Shown here piece by piece: positions 50,970-61,797 of a stretch of DNA of 64,000 bases. Each line of letters starts with the position of its first letter. Positions within the stretch are counted from its first letter, which is position 1. The position numbers were made by a program, and so were the translations under genes. The notes below the pieces were generated by a model. The model saw only the letters and a list, made by a program, of their open reading frames with translations. It searched no databases and was not told where the DNA came from. The DNA comes from Nocardioides sp. Soil805 (lineage in GTDB: Bacteria; Actinomycetota; Actinomycetes; Propionibacteriales; Nocardioidaceae), in the NCBI RefSeq assembly GCF_001429625.1, contig NZ_LMSU01000001.1:1230310-1294309 (forward strand), in the 5' to 3' direction.

Positions 50970-51671
50970 ATGCAGCACAGACGGAGGACGATCGCGCTCG
51001 CGACGGGCCTGACGGCAGGAGCGGCGCTGTTGTGCCCGACGCTGCCGGCGGGAGCCGTCGTGGAGGCCGGGCCCGCGCAGGTGCACGTCGTCGCGCCGGC
51101 GACCCCGCAGCACTGGGACCCGCTGACCGACGACCTGTGGGACTACCGCGGCAACGAGCTCGTGCTCACCCGGGCCGGGACCAACCCCAACGACGGCGTC
51201 CGGCGCCCGTTCGAGTACGCGATCGTCTCGAAGGGTCCCGAGCTCACCGACGTCGCCATCGACGCGGAGGTCCGCCTCGACGAGCCGGTCAGCGTGAGCA
51301 ACCGCGACGTCATCATCGTGTGGAACTACCAGGGTCCGAAGCGCTTCTACTACGCACACTTCTCCCAGGACAACACCATCTACCCCCACAACGGCATCTT
51401 CGTCGTCGACAACGCCGACCGCCGCCGCATCGACGACCAGTGGAACGGCTCGGTGGGCGCACCGCCCGCCGTCACGGACGCCTCGTGGCACGACGTGCGG
51501 GTCGAGTACGACGCCGACAGCGGCGCGATCGCGGCGTACGTCGACGGGTCGAGCGAGCCGCTGATGACCGCCACCGACACCACCTTCACCGGAGGACGGG
51601 TCGGCTTCGGCTCGTTCGACAACTACGGCCGGGCCCGCCACGTGCGGGTGACGGGGACGCCGGCCCCCTGA
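50970..51671 (+). CDS. secreted DUF1080-like (3-keto-disaccharide-hydrolase / concanavalin fold) protein
   Basis: 233 residues. Signal peptide (ALATGLTAGAALLCPTLPAGA) and one beta-jelly-roll domain: YRGNELVLTRAGTNPNDGVR, DVIIVWNYQGPKRFYYAHFS, WHDVRVEYDADSGAIAAYVD and GRVGFGSFDNYGRARHVRV. This is the pattern of DUF1080 domains, some of which hydrolyse 3-keto-glycosides, while others only bind sugars. Ribosome site GGAAAGGA. It has its own gap of 55 bases after the isomerase but the same direction. Confidence 0.7.
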   Translation: MQHRRRTIALATGLTAGAALLCPTLPAGAVVEAGPAQVHVVAPATPQHWDPLTDDLWDYRGNELVLTRAGTNPNDGVRRPFEYAIVSKGPELTDVAIDAEVRLDEPVSVSNRDVIIVWNYQGPKRFYYAHFSQDNTIYPHNGIFVVDNADRRRIDDQWNGSVGAPPAVTDASWHDVRVEYDADSGAIAAYVDGSSEPLMTATDTTFTGGRVGFGSFDNYGRARHVRVTGTPAP

Positions 51672-51677
51672 GATCCC

Positions 51678-51711
51678 CGCTGGTCCCCGTGGCAGAGCCC
51701 GGGGACCAGCG
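51678..51711 (+). terminator. hairpin after the DUF1080-like gene
   Basis: Perfect 11-base stem cgctggtcccc / ggggaccagcg with a 12-base loop, starting six bases after the stop. Likely the end of the long transporter-catabolic transcript, or an attenuator before the PQQ dehydrogenase gene. Confidence 0.65.
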
Positions 51712-51785
51712 AGGGCTGTCCCGACCGTGCAGGGCCGGGGCAGCAGCTGTGCTACCAACCACCCACCACAGTAGGGACACATCCC

Positions 51786-54074
51786 ATGCGAAGCACACGC
51801 TGGCGGGTCGCCGTGTCGGCCCTGGCCGTCACCGCCGCGACCCTGGCACCCCTGAGCATCACGTCCACGCCGACCGCCACCGGGTCGGGCCCGGGAGCAC
51901 CGTCGATCCCGCCCGACCCCGTGCCGGGCACGCTCGGCCTCGTCCTCGAGGAGGTCGCCCAGCTGCCGGAGTCAGACCCGACGCCGGCGCCGACCGACGC
52001 CCGGCTGATGCGCCACAACCGCATCAACTACATCGGGGAGGTGCCCGACGGCTCGGGACGCCTCTACGTGCCGGACCTCAACGGCCCGCTCTACCTGCTG
52101 CGTGACGGCGAGGAGACCCGCTACCTCGACATCAAGGCGCAGTTCCCCGACTTCTTCTCCGGCCGGGGCATGGGCTCGGGCTTCGGCTTCGTCACCTTCC
52201 ACCCGGAGTTCGCGGAGAACGGCAAGTTCTACACCGTCCACACCGAGGACCAGGACGCGATCAGGACCAAGACCCCGACCTACCCCAACCAGCCGAACGC
52301 GTTCGTGCAGAGCGTCGTCACCGAGTGGACCGCGACCGACCCGGCCGCCGACACGTTCAGCGGCACGTCGCGCGAGATGTTCCGCTTCGGCTTCACCGAG
52401 CAGATCCACGCCATCCAGCAGATCGACTTCAACCCCACGGCCCAGCCGGGCGACGACGACTACGGCCTGCTCTACCTCGCCGTCGGCGACGGCGGCAACG
52501 GCGTGCGCAGCACGGTGCCGCAGGACCTCGACACCCCCGCGGGCAAGATCCTGCGGATCGACCCGCTCGGGACCGACTCCCCCAACGGGCAGTACGGCAT
52601 CCCCGACACCAACCCCTGGGTGGGCCAGGACGGCGCGCTGGGTGAGATCTGGGCCATCGGCATGCGGGACCCGCACCGCTTCAGCTGGGACCTCGGCGGC
52701 AAGCACGAGATGTACCTCGGCCACATCGGCCAGCGCGCCATCGAGGCGGTCTACGAGGTCGACGCCGGCGACGACTTCGGCTGGCCCGACGTGGAGTCGC
52801 GCCTGGACTACCAGAACGACACCCAGTGCCGGCTCGACCCGATGACCGCGGAGCAGGCCGCCGCGGGCTACGACTTCCCGGTCGCGTCGTACGCCCACGA
52901 CACCCCGGCCAACTGGAGCTGCAACGCCGACTCCGGCCACGCCATCTCCGGCGGGCTCGTCCACCGCGGCGACCTGCCGGGCCTGAACGGCAAGTACGTC
53001 TTCGGCGACCTCGTCGAGGGCAAGGTCTTCTACACGGTCGCGGCGCAGATGCGCGACGACCAGGACCGTGAGGCCACGGTCCACGAGCTGCAGCTCTACA
53101 CCACCGACGGGACCCGGGTGCGGATGCCCGACCTCGTCGGCGACGGCCGCGTCGACCTGCGCTTCGGCACCGACTCCGAGCGCAACCTCTACCTGCTGGC
53201 CAAGGCCAACGGGACGATCTGGAAGGTCGTCGACACCCGGAACGCGCCGTGGCCCGACGACGTGGAGCCGTCACTGCGCGAGGACCTCGTCGCGTCGTAC
53301 GACTTCGAGCACCCCTTCGCCGCCAACGACTCCTACGAGGAGGACCAGGGCGCCAGCCGGACGCTGGTCCGGCTGGTCAACGGCGGTGACCGGATGCGCG
53401 TGGACGACGGGGCCTACCCCGGGTCCAACAACGCGCTCCAGCTGCACAGCGCCGCGGAGTCCCCGACCGGCACCGCCTGGAAGGCGGGCGTCTACGAGGC
53501 GGACGCCGACGGGGTGGCCTCCCTGTCGCGGTTCAACACCGCGACCGGCACCACGGTGATGGGCTGGTTCAAGATGACCGGCCAGAACCCGACGGCGGGC
53601 TACAACGCGATCGGCCTGGCCGGCGTGCTGACGGGCAACTCGGACGGGCACGGCGTGCGCGCCCTGCTCGAGCTGATCCAGGTCAACGGCGAGCTGCGGC
53701 TGGTCGCCCTGGGCCGGCGCATCGACACGGGCAGCTCCTGGACGTACGCCGCCTCGCAGGACTGGCGCGAGCTGCTCCCGCAGGGCGAGTGGGTCCACCT
53801 GGCCGCGACGTTCGACTACGACGACGGGTCCATGGCGCTCTACCGCAACGGCGAGAAGGTCGACGGCTTCTACACCGCGACCAACGACCCGTGGAAGGTA
53901 GACGGCACCGGTACGTCCGCCACCAACCCCCGCGGGATCAAGATCGGCGGCTCGTTCCCGCAGAACGGCGACGAGCGCAACCCGTGCAACTGCCGCATGG
54001 ACGGACTGATGTTCCTCGACGACGTGGCCTCCCCCTCGGAGGTGGCCCGCCAGTACCGCCGCTTCCTGCGGTGA
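51786..54074 (+). CDS. secreted PQQ-dependent sugar dehydrogenase-like protein with LamG-like tail
   Basis: 762 residues. Signal peptide (RVAVSALAVTAATLAPLS). Residues 60-490 form a six-blade propeller of the soluble glucose dehydrogenase/GSDH type: GRGMGSGFGFVTFHPEFAEN, LLYLAVGDGGNG, PAGKILRIDPLGTD, IWAIGMRDPHRFSWD, DDFGWPDVESR and GLVHRGDLPGLNGKYVFGD. Residues 510-762 are a LamG/concanavalin-like domain (VHLAATFDYDDGSMALYRNG). Such enzymes oxidise sugars outside the cell with PQQ and calcium. Its place at the end of the uptake cluster suggests action on the same substrate. ATG preceded by GTAGGGACACATCCC, a weak ribosome site. Confidence 0.85.
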   Translation: MRSTRWRVAVSALAVTAATLAPLSITSTPTATGSGPGAPSIPPDPVPGTLGLVLEEVAQLPESDPTPAPTDARLMRHNRINYIGEVPDGSGRLYVPDLNGPLYLLRDGEETRYLDIKAQFPDFFSGRGMGSGFGFVTFHPEFAENGKFYTVHTEDQDAIRTKTPTYPNQPNAFVQSVVTEWTATDPAADTFSGTSREMFRFGFTEQIHAIQQIDFNPTAQPGDDDYGLLYLAVGDGGNGVRSTVPQDLDTPAGKILRIDPLGTDSPNGQYGIPDTNPWVGQDGALGEIWAIGMRDPHRFSWDLGGKHEMYLGHIGQRAIEAVYEVDAGDDFGWPDVESRLDYQNDTQCRLDPMTAEQAAAGYDFPVASYAHDTPANWSCNADSGHAISGGLVHRGDLPGLNGKYVFGDLVEGKVFYTVAAQMRDDQDREATVHELQLYTTDGTRVRMPDLVGDGRVDLRFGTDSERNLYLLAKANGTIWKVVDTRNAPWPDDVEPSLREDLVASYDFEHPFAANDSYEEDQGASRTLVRLVNGGDRMRVDDGAYPGSNNALQLHSAAESPTGTAWKAGVYEADADGVASLSRFNTATGTTVMGWFKMTGQNPTAGYNAIGLAGVLTGNSDGHGVRALLELIQVNGELRLVALGRRIDTGSSWTYAASQDWRELLPQGEWVHLAATFDYDDGSMALYRNGEKVDGFYTATNDPWKVDGTGTSATNPRGIKIGGSFPQNGDERNPCNCRMDGLMFLDDVASPSEVARQYRRFLR

Positions 54075-54089
54075 GGGGACGTCTCGCCG

Positions 54090-54178
54090 CGTAGACACGC
54101 GGACCACCACCTCGTCCGGGGTGCAGGCACCACGCCTGCACCCCGGACCTGCTCGCGGGCAACGTCCGCGTGTCCACG
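54090..54178. repeat. nested palindrome, copy 1
   Basis: Outer arms cgtagacacgcggac (54090-54104) and gtccgcgtgtccacg (54164-54178), 14 of 15 paired. The inner perfect 15-base stem is gtccggggtgcaggc / gcctgcaccccggac with loop accac (54114-54148). It follows the PQQ dehydrogenase stop. A related structure with the same agacacgcggac arm lies at 59893-59977. Probable terminator of a dispersed family. Confidence 0.75.
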
Positions 54179-54280
54179 CCCGCGTGCCTCAGTCGACGAG
54201 AGGCCACGGTCGGGTCACGATTGCGCGCCGTGACCACGGCCTGATGGCCCGAAAGGGTCATGGGCCGATAGGTTGCGCGC

Positions 54281-55057
<777 letters not shown>

Positions 55058-55086
55058 CGACCCACCAACACACGAGGGAGCAGCAG

Positions 55087-55974
55087 ATGCGATTCATCCG
55101 TACCAAGGCCATGGTGGCCGGACTCGGGCTGGCACTCAGCCTGGCCGCCTGCGGCGACGCGGGCTCGGACACCGAGTCCGTCGACGTCGAGGTGTCCGAG
55201 GACGCCAGCTTCGACGACGGCACCCGCATGAAGGAGCTCGCCGACGCGGGCACCATCAACGTCGGCGTCAAGTACGACCAGCCCGGCCTCGGCTTCAACG
55301 AGACCGGCTCGGACATGCCCACCGGCTTCGACGTGGACATCGCCAAGATCCTGGTCGCCAGCCTGGGCATCGACCCCGAGGACACGTCGAAGGTCAAGTA
55401 CATCGAGACCATCTCCGACAACCGCGAGCCCTTCCTCCAGGAGGGCAAGGTCGACCTGGTGCTGGCGTCGTACTCCATCACCGACGAGCGTCGCCAGGTC
55501 GTCGGCCAGGCCGGCCCCTACATGGTGACCGGCCAGCAGCTGCTGGTCCCCGAGGACTCCGACGCGGCCGGTCCCGAGGACCTGCAGGGCAAGGAGGTCT
55601 GCTCGGTGACGGGCTCGACCTCGCTCGACAACGCCAAGGCCGAGGGCATGAAGCCGGTCGGCTTCGACACCTACAGCCAGTGCGTCGACAAGGTGCTCGA
55701 CGGCACCGTCGAGGCCATGACCACCGACGGCACGATCCTCGCCGGCTACGCCGCGCAGAACGAGGGCCAGCTCAAGGTCGTCGGCGACCCGTTCTCCGAG
55801 GAGCGCATCGGCGTCGGCTACTCCAAGGACTCCCCCGAGATGTGCCAGTGGATCACCGACACGCTCGAGCAGGCCAACGAGGACGGCAAGTGGGCCGAGG
55901 CCTTCGAGGCCAACCTCGGCGCCTCGGGCGTCGAGACGCCCGACTTCCCCGAGATGGACGCGTGCGAGTCCTGA
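55087..55974 (+). CDS. gluB: glutamate-type ABC transporter substrate-binding lipoprotein
   Basis: 295 residues. Lipoprotein signal VAGLGLALSLAACGDAG, Cys near 23. The PBP type II domain has LADAGTINVGVKYDQPGLGF, GFDVDIAKILVASLGI, SDNREPFLQEGKVDLVLASY and DAAGPEDLQGKEVCSVTGST, the SBP_bac_3 pattern of GluB-like proteins. GAGGGAG ribosome site. Followed by a strong hairpin before gluC. Confidence 0.92.
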   Translation: MRFIRTKAMVAGLGLALSLAACGDAGSDTESVDVEVSEDASFDDGTRMKELADAGTINVGVKYDQPGLGFNETGSDMPTGFDVDIAKILVASLGIDPEDTSKVKYIETISDNREPFLQEGKVDLVLASYSITDERRQVVGQAGPYMVTGQQLLVPEDSDAAGPEDLQGKEVCSVTGSTSLDNAKAEGMKPVGFDTYSQCVDKVLDGTVEAMTTDGTILAGYAAQNEGQLKVVGDPFSEERIGVGYSKDSPEMCQWITDTLEQANEDGKWAEAFEANLGASGVETPDFPEMDACES

Positions 55975-55987
55975 CCTGACGCACCAC

Positions 55988-56028
55988 TGATCGGTCCGGA
56001 CCGGCGCGACGCGGGTCCGGACCGATCA
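55988..56028 (+). terminator. intercistronic hairpin between gluB and gluC
   Basis: Perfect 15-base stem tgatcggtccggacc / ggtccggaccgatca with an 11-base loop, 14 bases after the gluB stop. No T-run. It should protect or partly terminate the gluA-gluB message, giving more binding protein than permease. Confidence 0.7.
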
Positions 56029-56062
56029 CTGCACCACCGGACCACCACAGGAGAGGAGCGGC

Positions 56063-56746
56063 GTGGACGCCGTACTCGAAAGCCTTCCCGACGTCTTCAA
56101 GGCGTTCGGCTACACCGTGCTGCTCTTCCTCGTCTCCGGGGTCTTCTCCCTCATCGGCGGCACCATCCTCGTCGCGATGCGCGTGGGCCCGATCTCCGTG
56201 CTCGACAAGGCGGCGGCGACGTACGTGACGCTCGTGCGCAACACGCCCCTCCTCGCGGTGTTCTTCTTCTTCTCCTTCGCCGCTCCCAAGATCGGCATCA
56301 ACTTCAAGTGGGTCGACGTCCACATCGGGACCTTCGACTTCACCTCGTTCTTCTCGACCGCGGTCGTGTCCCTCACGCTCTACACGTCCACCTTCGTGTG
56401 CGAGGCCCTCCGCTCGGGCGTCAACGCCGTCCCGCTGGGCCAGGCCGAGGCGGCCCGCGCGATCGGACTCCCCTTCACCGGCGTGATGAGCCAGGTCGTG
56501 CTCCCCCAGGCCTTCCGCGCCTCCGTGCCGCCGGTGGCCAGCGCCCTGATCGCCCTGCTGAAGAACACGTCGGTGGCCGCCGTCTTCGGCGTCATCGAGG
56601 CGACCGCGCAGATGAAGGTCATGACCAACAACAACGCCGACGAACGCTGGGGCATCTTCATCGCCTTCGCCATCGGGTACGTCGTGCTGGTCGAGCTCGT
56701 CTCGCTCGTCGCCGGCACCTTCGAACGACGCTGGAGGATCGCGTAA
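56063..56746 (+). CDS. gluC: glutamate-type ABC transporter permease 1
   Basis: 227 residues with five membrane helices, HisM/GluC type. VSGVFSLIGGTILVAMRVGP at the start, TYVTLVRNTPLLAVFFFFSF, and the EAA loop SGVNAVPLGQAEAARAIGLP near 120. The TAA stop overlaps the gluD ATG (TAATG). GTG start with GGAGAGGAG upstream. Confidence 0.92.
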   Translation: MDAVLESLPDVFKAFGYTVLLFLVSGVFSLIGGTILVAMRVGPISVLDKAAATYVTLVRNTPLLAVFFFFSFAAPKIGINFKWVDVHIGTFDFTSFFSTAVVSLTLYTSTFVCEALRSGVNAVPLGQAEAARAIGLPFTGVMSQVVLPQAFRASVPPVASALIALLKNTSVAAVFGVIEATAQMKVMTNNNADERWGIFIAFAIGYVVLVELVSLVAGTFERRWRIA

Positions 56747-57597
56747 TGGCTGCTGAAGTCCTCTTCGACGCGCCGGGACCCAAGACGGTCGCCCGGCACC
56801 GCATCTACACGATCGTCGCGGTCGTCGCGCTCCTCGTGCTCGTCGCCTACGCCGTCAAGCGGCTCTACGACGCCGGTCAGTTCGAGTACGCCCTGTGGGA
56901 GCCGTTCGTCACGCCCAACATCATGCGGGCGATCGGCGAGGCCTGGCTGGACACGCTCACCATGGCCGTCCTGGCCGTTCTCGGCGCCCTGGTCTTCGGC
57001 CTGGTCTTCGGCATCGGCAAGCTCTCCGACCGCAAGCCCGTCCGCTGGGTCAGCTGGCTGGTCGTGGAGTTCTTCCGGGCGGTGCCGGTCATCATGCTGA
57101 TGATCTTCTCGTTCTACGCGATCTTCAACAGCATGTCGATCGAGGACGGCGCCTACTGGTCGGTCGTCCTGTCCCTCACGGTCTACAACGGCGCCGTGCT
57201 CGCCGAGGTGTTCCGCGCCGGCGTCAACGCCGTCCCGCGCGGGCAGGCCGAGGCGGCGTACGCGATCGGGATGCGCAAGTCCCAGGTGATGAACGTGATC
57301 CTGCTGCCCCAGGCGGTGAAGATCATGATCCCGGCAATCATCAGCCAGATGGTGGTGGCACTCAAGGACACCAGCCTGATCCTGATCGTCTTCGGGGTCG
57401 GGCTCACCAAGATCCTGAAGTCGTTGCCGCTGAGCTTCAACAACATCGTGCCCACCACGATCGTGATCTCGGGTCTCTACGTCATCACCAACCTCGCCCT
57501 CACCTACCTCGCCACGCGGGCGCAGAAGCGCTTCGTGGGCGAGAAGGAGATGCTGCAGGTCAGCAACGTGGCCGAGCCGGTCAGCAACGTCGCCTGA
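56746..57597 (+). CDS. gluD: glutamate-type ABC transporter permease 2
   Basis: 283 residues, GluD type. An extra amino-terminal helix (IYTIVAVVALLVLVAYAVK), then LDTLTMAVLAVLGALVFGLV, FFRAVPVIMLMIFSFYAIF, EAA loop AGVNAVPRGQAEAAYAIGMR and the final helix. Coupled to gluC by TAATG; GGAGGA upstream. Completes the transporter. It is convergent with the DUF4442 gene, 30 bases apart. Confidence 0.92.
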   Translation: MAAEVLFDAPGPKTVARHRIYTIVAVVALLVLVAYAVKRLYDAGQFEYALWEPFVTPNIMRAIGEAWLDTLTMAVLAVLGALVFGLVFGIGKLSDRKPVRWVSWLVVEFFRAVPVIMLMIFSFYAIFNSMSIEDGAYWSVVLSLTVYNGAVLAEVFRAGVNAVPRGQAEAAYAIGMRKSQVMNVILLPQAVKIMIPAIISQMVVALKDTSLILIVFGVGLTKILKSLPLSFNNIVPTTIVISGLYVITNLALTYLATRAQKRFVGEKEMLQVSNVAEPVSNVA

Positions 57598-57627
57598 TCC
57601 TGCCCCCCCACTCGCCGGGGCGGGCGA

Positions 57628-58098
57628 CTACTCTCGCCGCGGCTTCTCGGTGACGTGGAGCCGGATGACGCCCTCGATGACCACGGTGCCGTCCCGGCGT
57701 ACGCCGCGCACCCGGACGTCCACGGCGGGGTCGTCGCCAGTCCACTGCTCGGGGTCGGTCTCGGCGATGCAGGTGATGTCGGAGTCGGCCTTGGCGGTGT
57801 AGGCGACCTCCATCCCCTTCGGGATCCACCGCTTGTGCGCGGGGATGCTCACCTCGGCGAGCGCCCCCATCGCGGCCTCGAGGCCGTTGCACAGGGCGAT
57901 CGCGTGCACGGTCCCGATGTGGTTGTGCACCGAGCGGCGCTTGCGGATCACGAGCTCGGCGCGATTCGGCTCCACGACGGTGAAGCGCGGGTGGATGGAC
58001 GCGAAGTACGGCGCCTTCTGCGCGAAGAGCGTCGAGAAGATCCGCTGCCCCTGGGGCAGCCGGGACGTGGTGTTCCAGAGGTCGAGGACGCGAGTCAT
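57628..58098 (-). CDS. DUF4442 hotdog-fold thioesterase-like protein
   Basis: 156 residues. YFASIHPRFTVVEPNRAELV, SVHNHIGTVHAIALCNGLEA, IPAHKRWIPKGMEVAYTAKA: the hotdog helix with the HNHxG motif of DUF4442/PaaI-like proteins. Probably hydrolyses or binds an acyl-CoA; substrate unknown. The ATG at 58098 follows TAGGGT at six bases (leaderless). Confidence 0.85.
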   Translation of the reverse strand: MTRVLDLWNTTSRLPQGQRIFSTLFAQKAPYFASIHPRFTVVEPNRAELVIRKRRSVHNHIGTVHAIALCNGLEAAMGALAEVSIPAHKRWIPKGMEVAYTAKADSDITCIAETDPEQWTGDDPAVDVRVRGVRRDGTVVIEGVIRLHVTEKPRRE

Positions 58099-58141
58099 GC
58101 GCACACCCTACCGGTCGGTAACTTGTGCCTGGTGCCAGCGG

Positions 58142-58519
58142 TCAGATCGCCTGGAGCAGCTCCACCCGGTTGCCGTGCCCGTCGAAGCAGTGGCAGCGCA
58201 CGTGTCCCGGGAAGCCGTCGCGCCGGGAGTGGTCGACGGTGAACCCGAGCCCCTCGAGCCGGGCCGCGACCGCGTCGACGTCGGCAACCACGAAAGCCGG
58301 GTGCGCCTTGCGGGCCGGCGCGAAGGGTTCCTCGACACCCACGTGCAGCTCCGCAGCGACGCCGCCGCGGTCGTCGTACGCCCGGAACCAGGCGCCACCC
58401 CGGGCCCTCAGGTCGGCGGGCTTGTCCACCTCGGTCATGCCGAGCCCCTCGCTCCAGAAGCGGCGGGCGAGCTCCTCGCCCCCGGCCGGACAGGCGACCT
58501 GCACGTGGTGGAGCCTCAT
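58142..58519 (-). CDS. VOC (glyoxalase/dioxygenase fold) protein
   Basis: 125 residues, two beta-alpha-beta-beta-beta modules: MRLHHVQVACPAGGEELARR, AAELHVGVEE, HPAFVVADVDAVAARLEGLG and GHGNRVELLQ. Possible metal residues are His5, Glu near 65 and Glu near 121. Vicinal-oxygen-chelate proteins include glyoxalases, dioxygenases and resistance proteins; this one cannot be assigned. Its ATG overlaps the stop of the methyltransferase gene. Confidence 0.85.
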   Translation of the reverse strand: MRLHHVQVACPAGGEELARRFWSEGLGMTEVDKPADLRARGGAWFRAYDDRGGVAAELHVGVEEPFAPARKAHPAFVVADVDAVAARLEGLGFTVDHSRRDGFPGHVRCHCFDGHGNRVELLQAI

Positions 58520-59292
58520 GCCGCGGCACCCCCGCCCACGCGAGCGACGACGAAGACCCGGCGGAAGGGCAGCACCACCCCGTGGCCGTCGTCGGGGTAG
58601 GCGCGGCGCAGCCGCGCACCGAGCTCGGCCGCGAACTCCTCGCGCAACCCCGCCGGGAGCGCGTCCAGCACCGGTCTGGCGCTGGCGCCGGAGACCCAGG
58701 CCAGGACCGGGTCCGGGCCGTGGAGGACGTGCAGGTACGTCGTCTCCCACGCGTCCACCTCGCAGCCGAGCGCCTGGAGGGCGCGCAGGTAGGTGACCGG
58801 GTCGTGCGAGGACGGGGTCGCGACGTCCCGCACGTGGTCGACGTAGGGATCCTCGGCCGCCAGCTCGGCACGGATCGTGTGGCTGGGCTCGTCGAAGTTC
58901 CCCGGCACCTGGAAGGCGAACCAACCGCCGGCGACGACGTGCCCCACGAGTCGGGGCATCAGCTCCAGGTGTCCCGGCACCCACTGGAGCGTCGCGTTGG
59001 AGACCAGTACGTCGACCGGCTCGTCCGGCGCCCACGACCGCAGGTCCGCGACCTCGAACGAGACCCCGGGCGCTCGCGCGGCCGCGACCATCTCGCGGCT
59101 GGCGTCGATCCCGTGGACGTCGGCCGCCGGCCAGCGACTGGCGAGGATCGTGGTGAGGTTGCCGGGCCCGCACCCGAGGTCGACCACGCGACGTGGCTCG
59201 GACGCCGGGACGCGCGCCATCAGGTCGACGAAGGGGCGACCACGCTCGTTGGCGTACGTCAGGTACTGCTGGGGGTCCCACCGGTGCGTCAT
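58516..59292 (-). CDS. tam: trans-aconitate 2-methyltransferase-like enzyme
   Basis: 258 residues. Start WDPQQYLTYANERGRPFVDL is typical of Tam. S-adenosylmethionine site VVDLGCGPGNLTTILASRWP near 35, VHGIDASREM, DVLVSNATLQWVPGH, and GWFAFQVPGNFDEPSH near 125. It methylates trans-aconitate, an inhibitor of aconitase. The ATG has GGAGG upstream. It diverges from the MarR gene over two operators that probably control it. Confidence 0.9.
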   Translation of the reverse strand: MTHRWDPQQYLTYANERGRPFVDLMARVPASEPRRVVDLGCGPGNLTTILASRWPAADVHGIDASREMVAAARAPGVSFEVADLRSWAPDEPVDVLVSNATLQWVPGHLELMPRLVGHVVAGGWFAFQVPGNFDEPSHTIRAELAAEDPYVDHVRDVATPSSHDPVTYLRALQALGCEVDAWETTYLHVLHGPDPVLAWVSGASARPVLDALPAGLREEFAAELGARLRRAYPDDGHGVVLPFRRVFVVARVGGGAAA

Positions 59293-59310
59293 CGCCAGTC
59301 CTCCACATTT

Positions 59311-59326
59311 GTCTTGACGTCAAGAC
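59311..59326. promoter_or_regulatory. MarR-type operator 1
   Basis: gtcttgacgtcaagac, a perfect 16-base palindrome, 19 bases before the tam start. The core TCTTGACGTCAAGA recurs with one change at 59344-59357; the centres are 32 bases apart, three helical turns. Confidence 0.82.
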
Positions 59327-59343
59327 ATGTTGCCGACACATTC

Positions 59344-59357
59344 TCTTGATGTCAAGA
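59344..59357. promoter_or_regulatory. MarR-type operator 2
   Basis: tcttgatgtcaaga, one base different from operator 1, 29 bases before the MarR gene start. Expected to give autorepression. Confidence 0.78.
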
Positions 59358-59385
59358 TTCTCGACGGATCTGGCACACTGCACCC

Positions 59386-59883
59386 ATGCGGGACGAGGTG
59401 GACGCCTTGGTCGAGGCGTGGGCGCGCGAGCGCAGCGACCTCGACCTCGGCCCGGTCGAGGTCTTCAGCCGGATCAGCCGGCTCTCGCGCCACCTCGACC
59501 TCGCCCGCCGGGCCGCCTTCACCACGCACGGCATCGAGTCGTGGGAGTTCGACGTGCTGGCCGCGCTGCGGCGGGCCGGGGCGCCGTACGAGCTCTCTCC
59601 CGGCCGCCTGCTCCGCGAGACGCTGGTGACCAGCGGCACGATGACCAACCGCGTCGACCGGCTGGCGGCACGCGGGTTCGTCGAGCGGCTGCCCGACCCG
59701 CACGACCGGCGCGGCGTGCTCGTGCGCCTGACGGCGGAGGGCAAGGCGACCGTGGACGGCGCCTTCGGGGCCCTGCTCGGCGCCGAGGCCGCCCTGCTCG
59801 AGGGGCTGCCGCCCCACGAGCGCGCCACCCTGGCCGAGCTGCTGCGCACCCTGCTGGCGCCGTTCAACCCCGACGACGCCTAG
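59386..59883 (+). CDS. MarR-family transcriptional regulator
   Basis: 165 residues. VFSRISRLSRHLDLARRAAF, ESWEFDVLAALRRAGAPYEL, LLRETLVTSGTMTNRVDRLA (recognition helix), RGFVERLPDPHDRRGVLVRL (wing with the DxRG motif) and a carboxy dimerisation helix. ATG follows CACACT at six bases. It diverges from tam-VOC, so these are the likely targets. Ligand unknown. Confidence 0.92.
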   Translation: MRDEVDALVEAWARERSDLDLGPVEVFSRISRLSRHLDLARRAAFTTHGIESWEFDVLAALRRAGAPYELSPGRLLRETLVTSGTMTNRVDRLAARGFVERLPDPHDRRGVLVRLTAEGKATVDGAFGALLGAEAALLEGLPPHERATLAELLRTLLAPFNPDDA

Positions 59884-59892
59884 CTGTGACGC

Positions 59893-59973
59893 GGAGACAC
59901 GCGGACACAACCCCCTGCGGCGTCGGGTCGCACGCCTGCGGGGGCGGTGGTCGGGAGACCAAGGTCCGCGCGT

Positions 59974-59977
<4 letters not shown>
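59893..59977. repeat. nested palindrome, copy 2
   Basis: Outer arms ggagacacgcggac (59893-59906) and gtccgcgcgtctac (59964-59977), 12 of 14 paired. An inner imperfect stem (ccccctgcggcgt with acgcctgcggggg, 10 of 13 paired) lies at 59911-59944. It sits exactly between the convergent MarR and ABC-F genes and contains the ABC-F stop, so it is probably a bidirectional terminator. Shares agacacgcggac with copy 1 at 54090. Confidence 0.7.
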
Positions 59978-61793
<1,816 letters not shown>

Positions 61794-61797
<4 letters not shown>

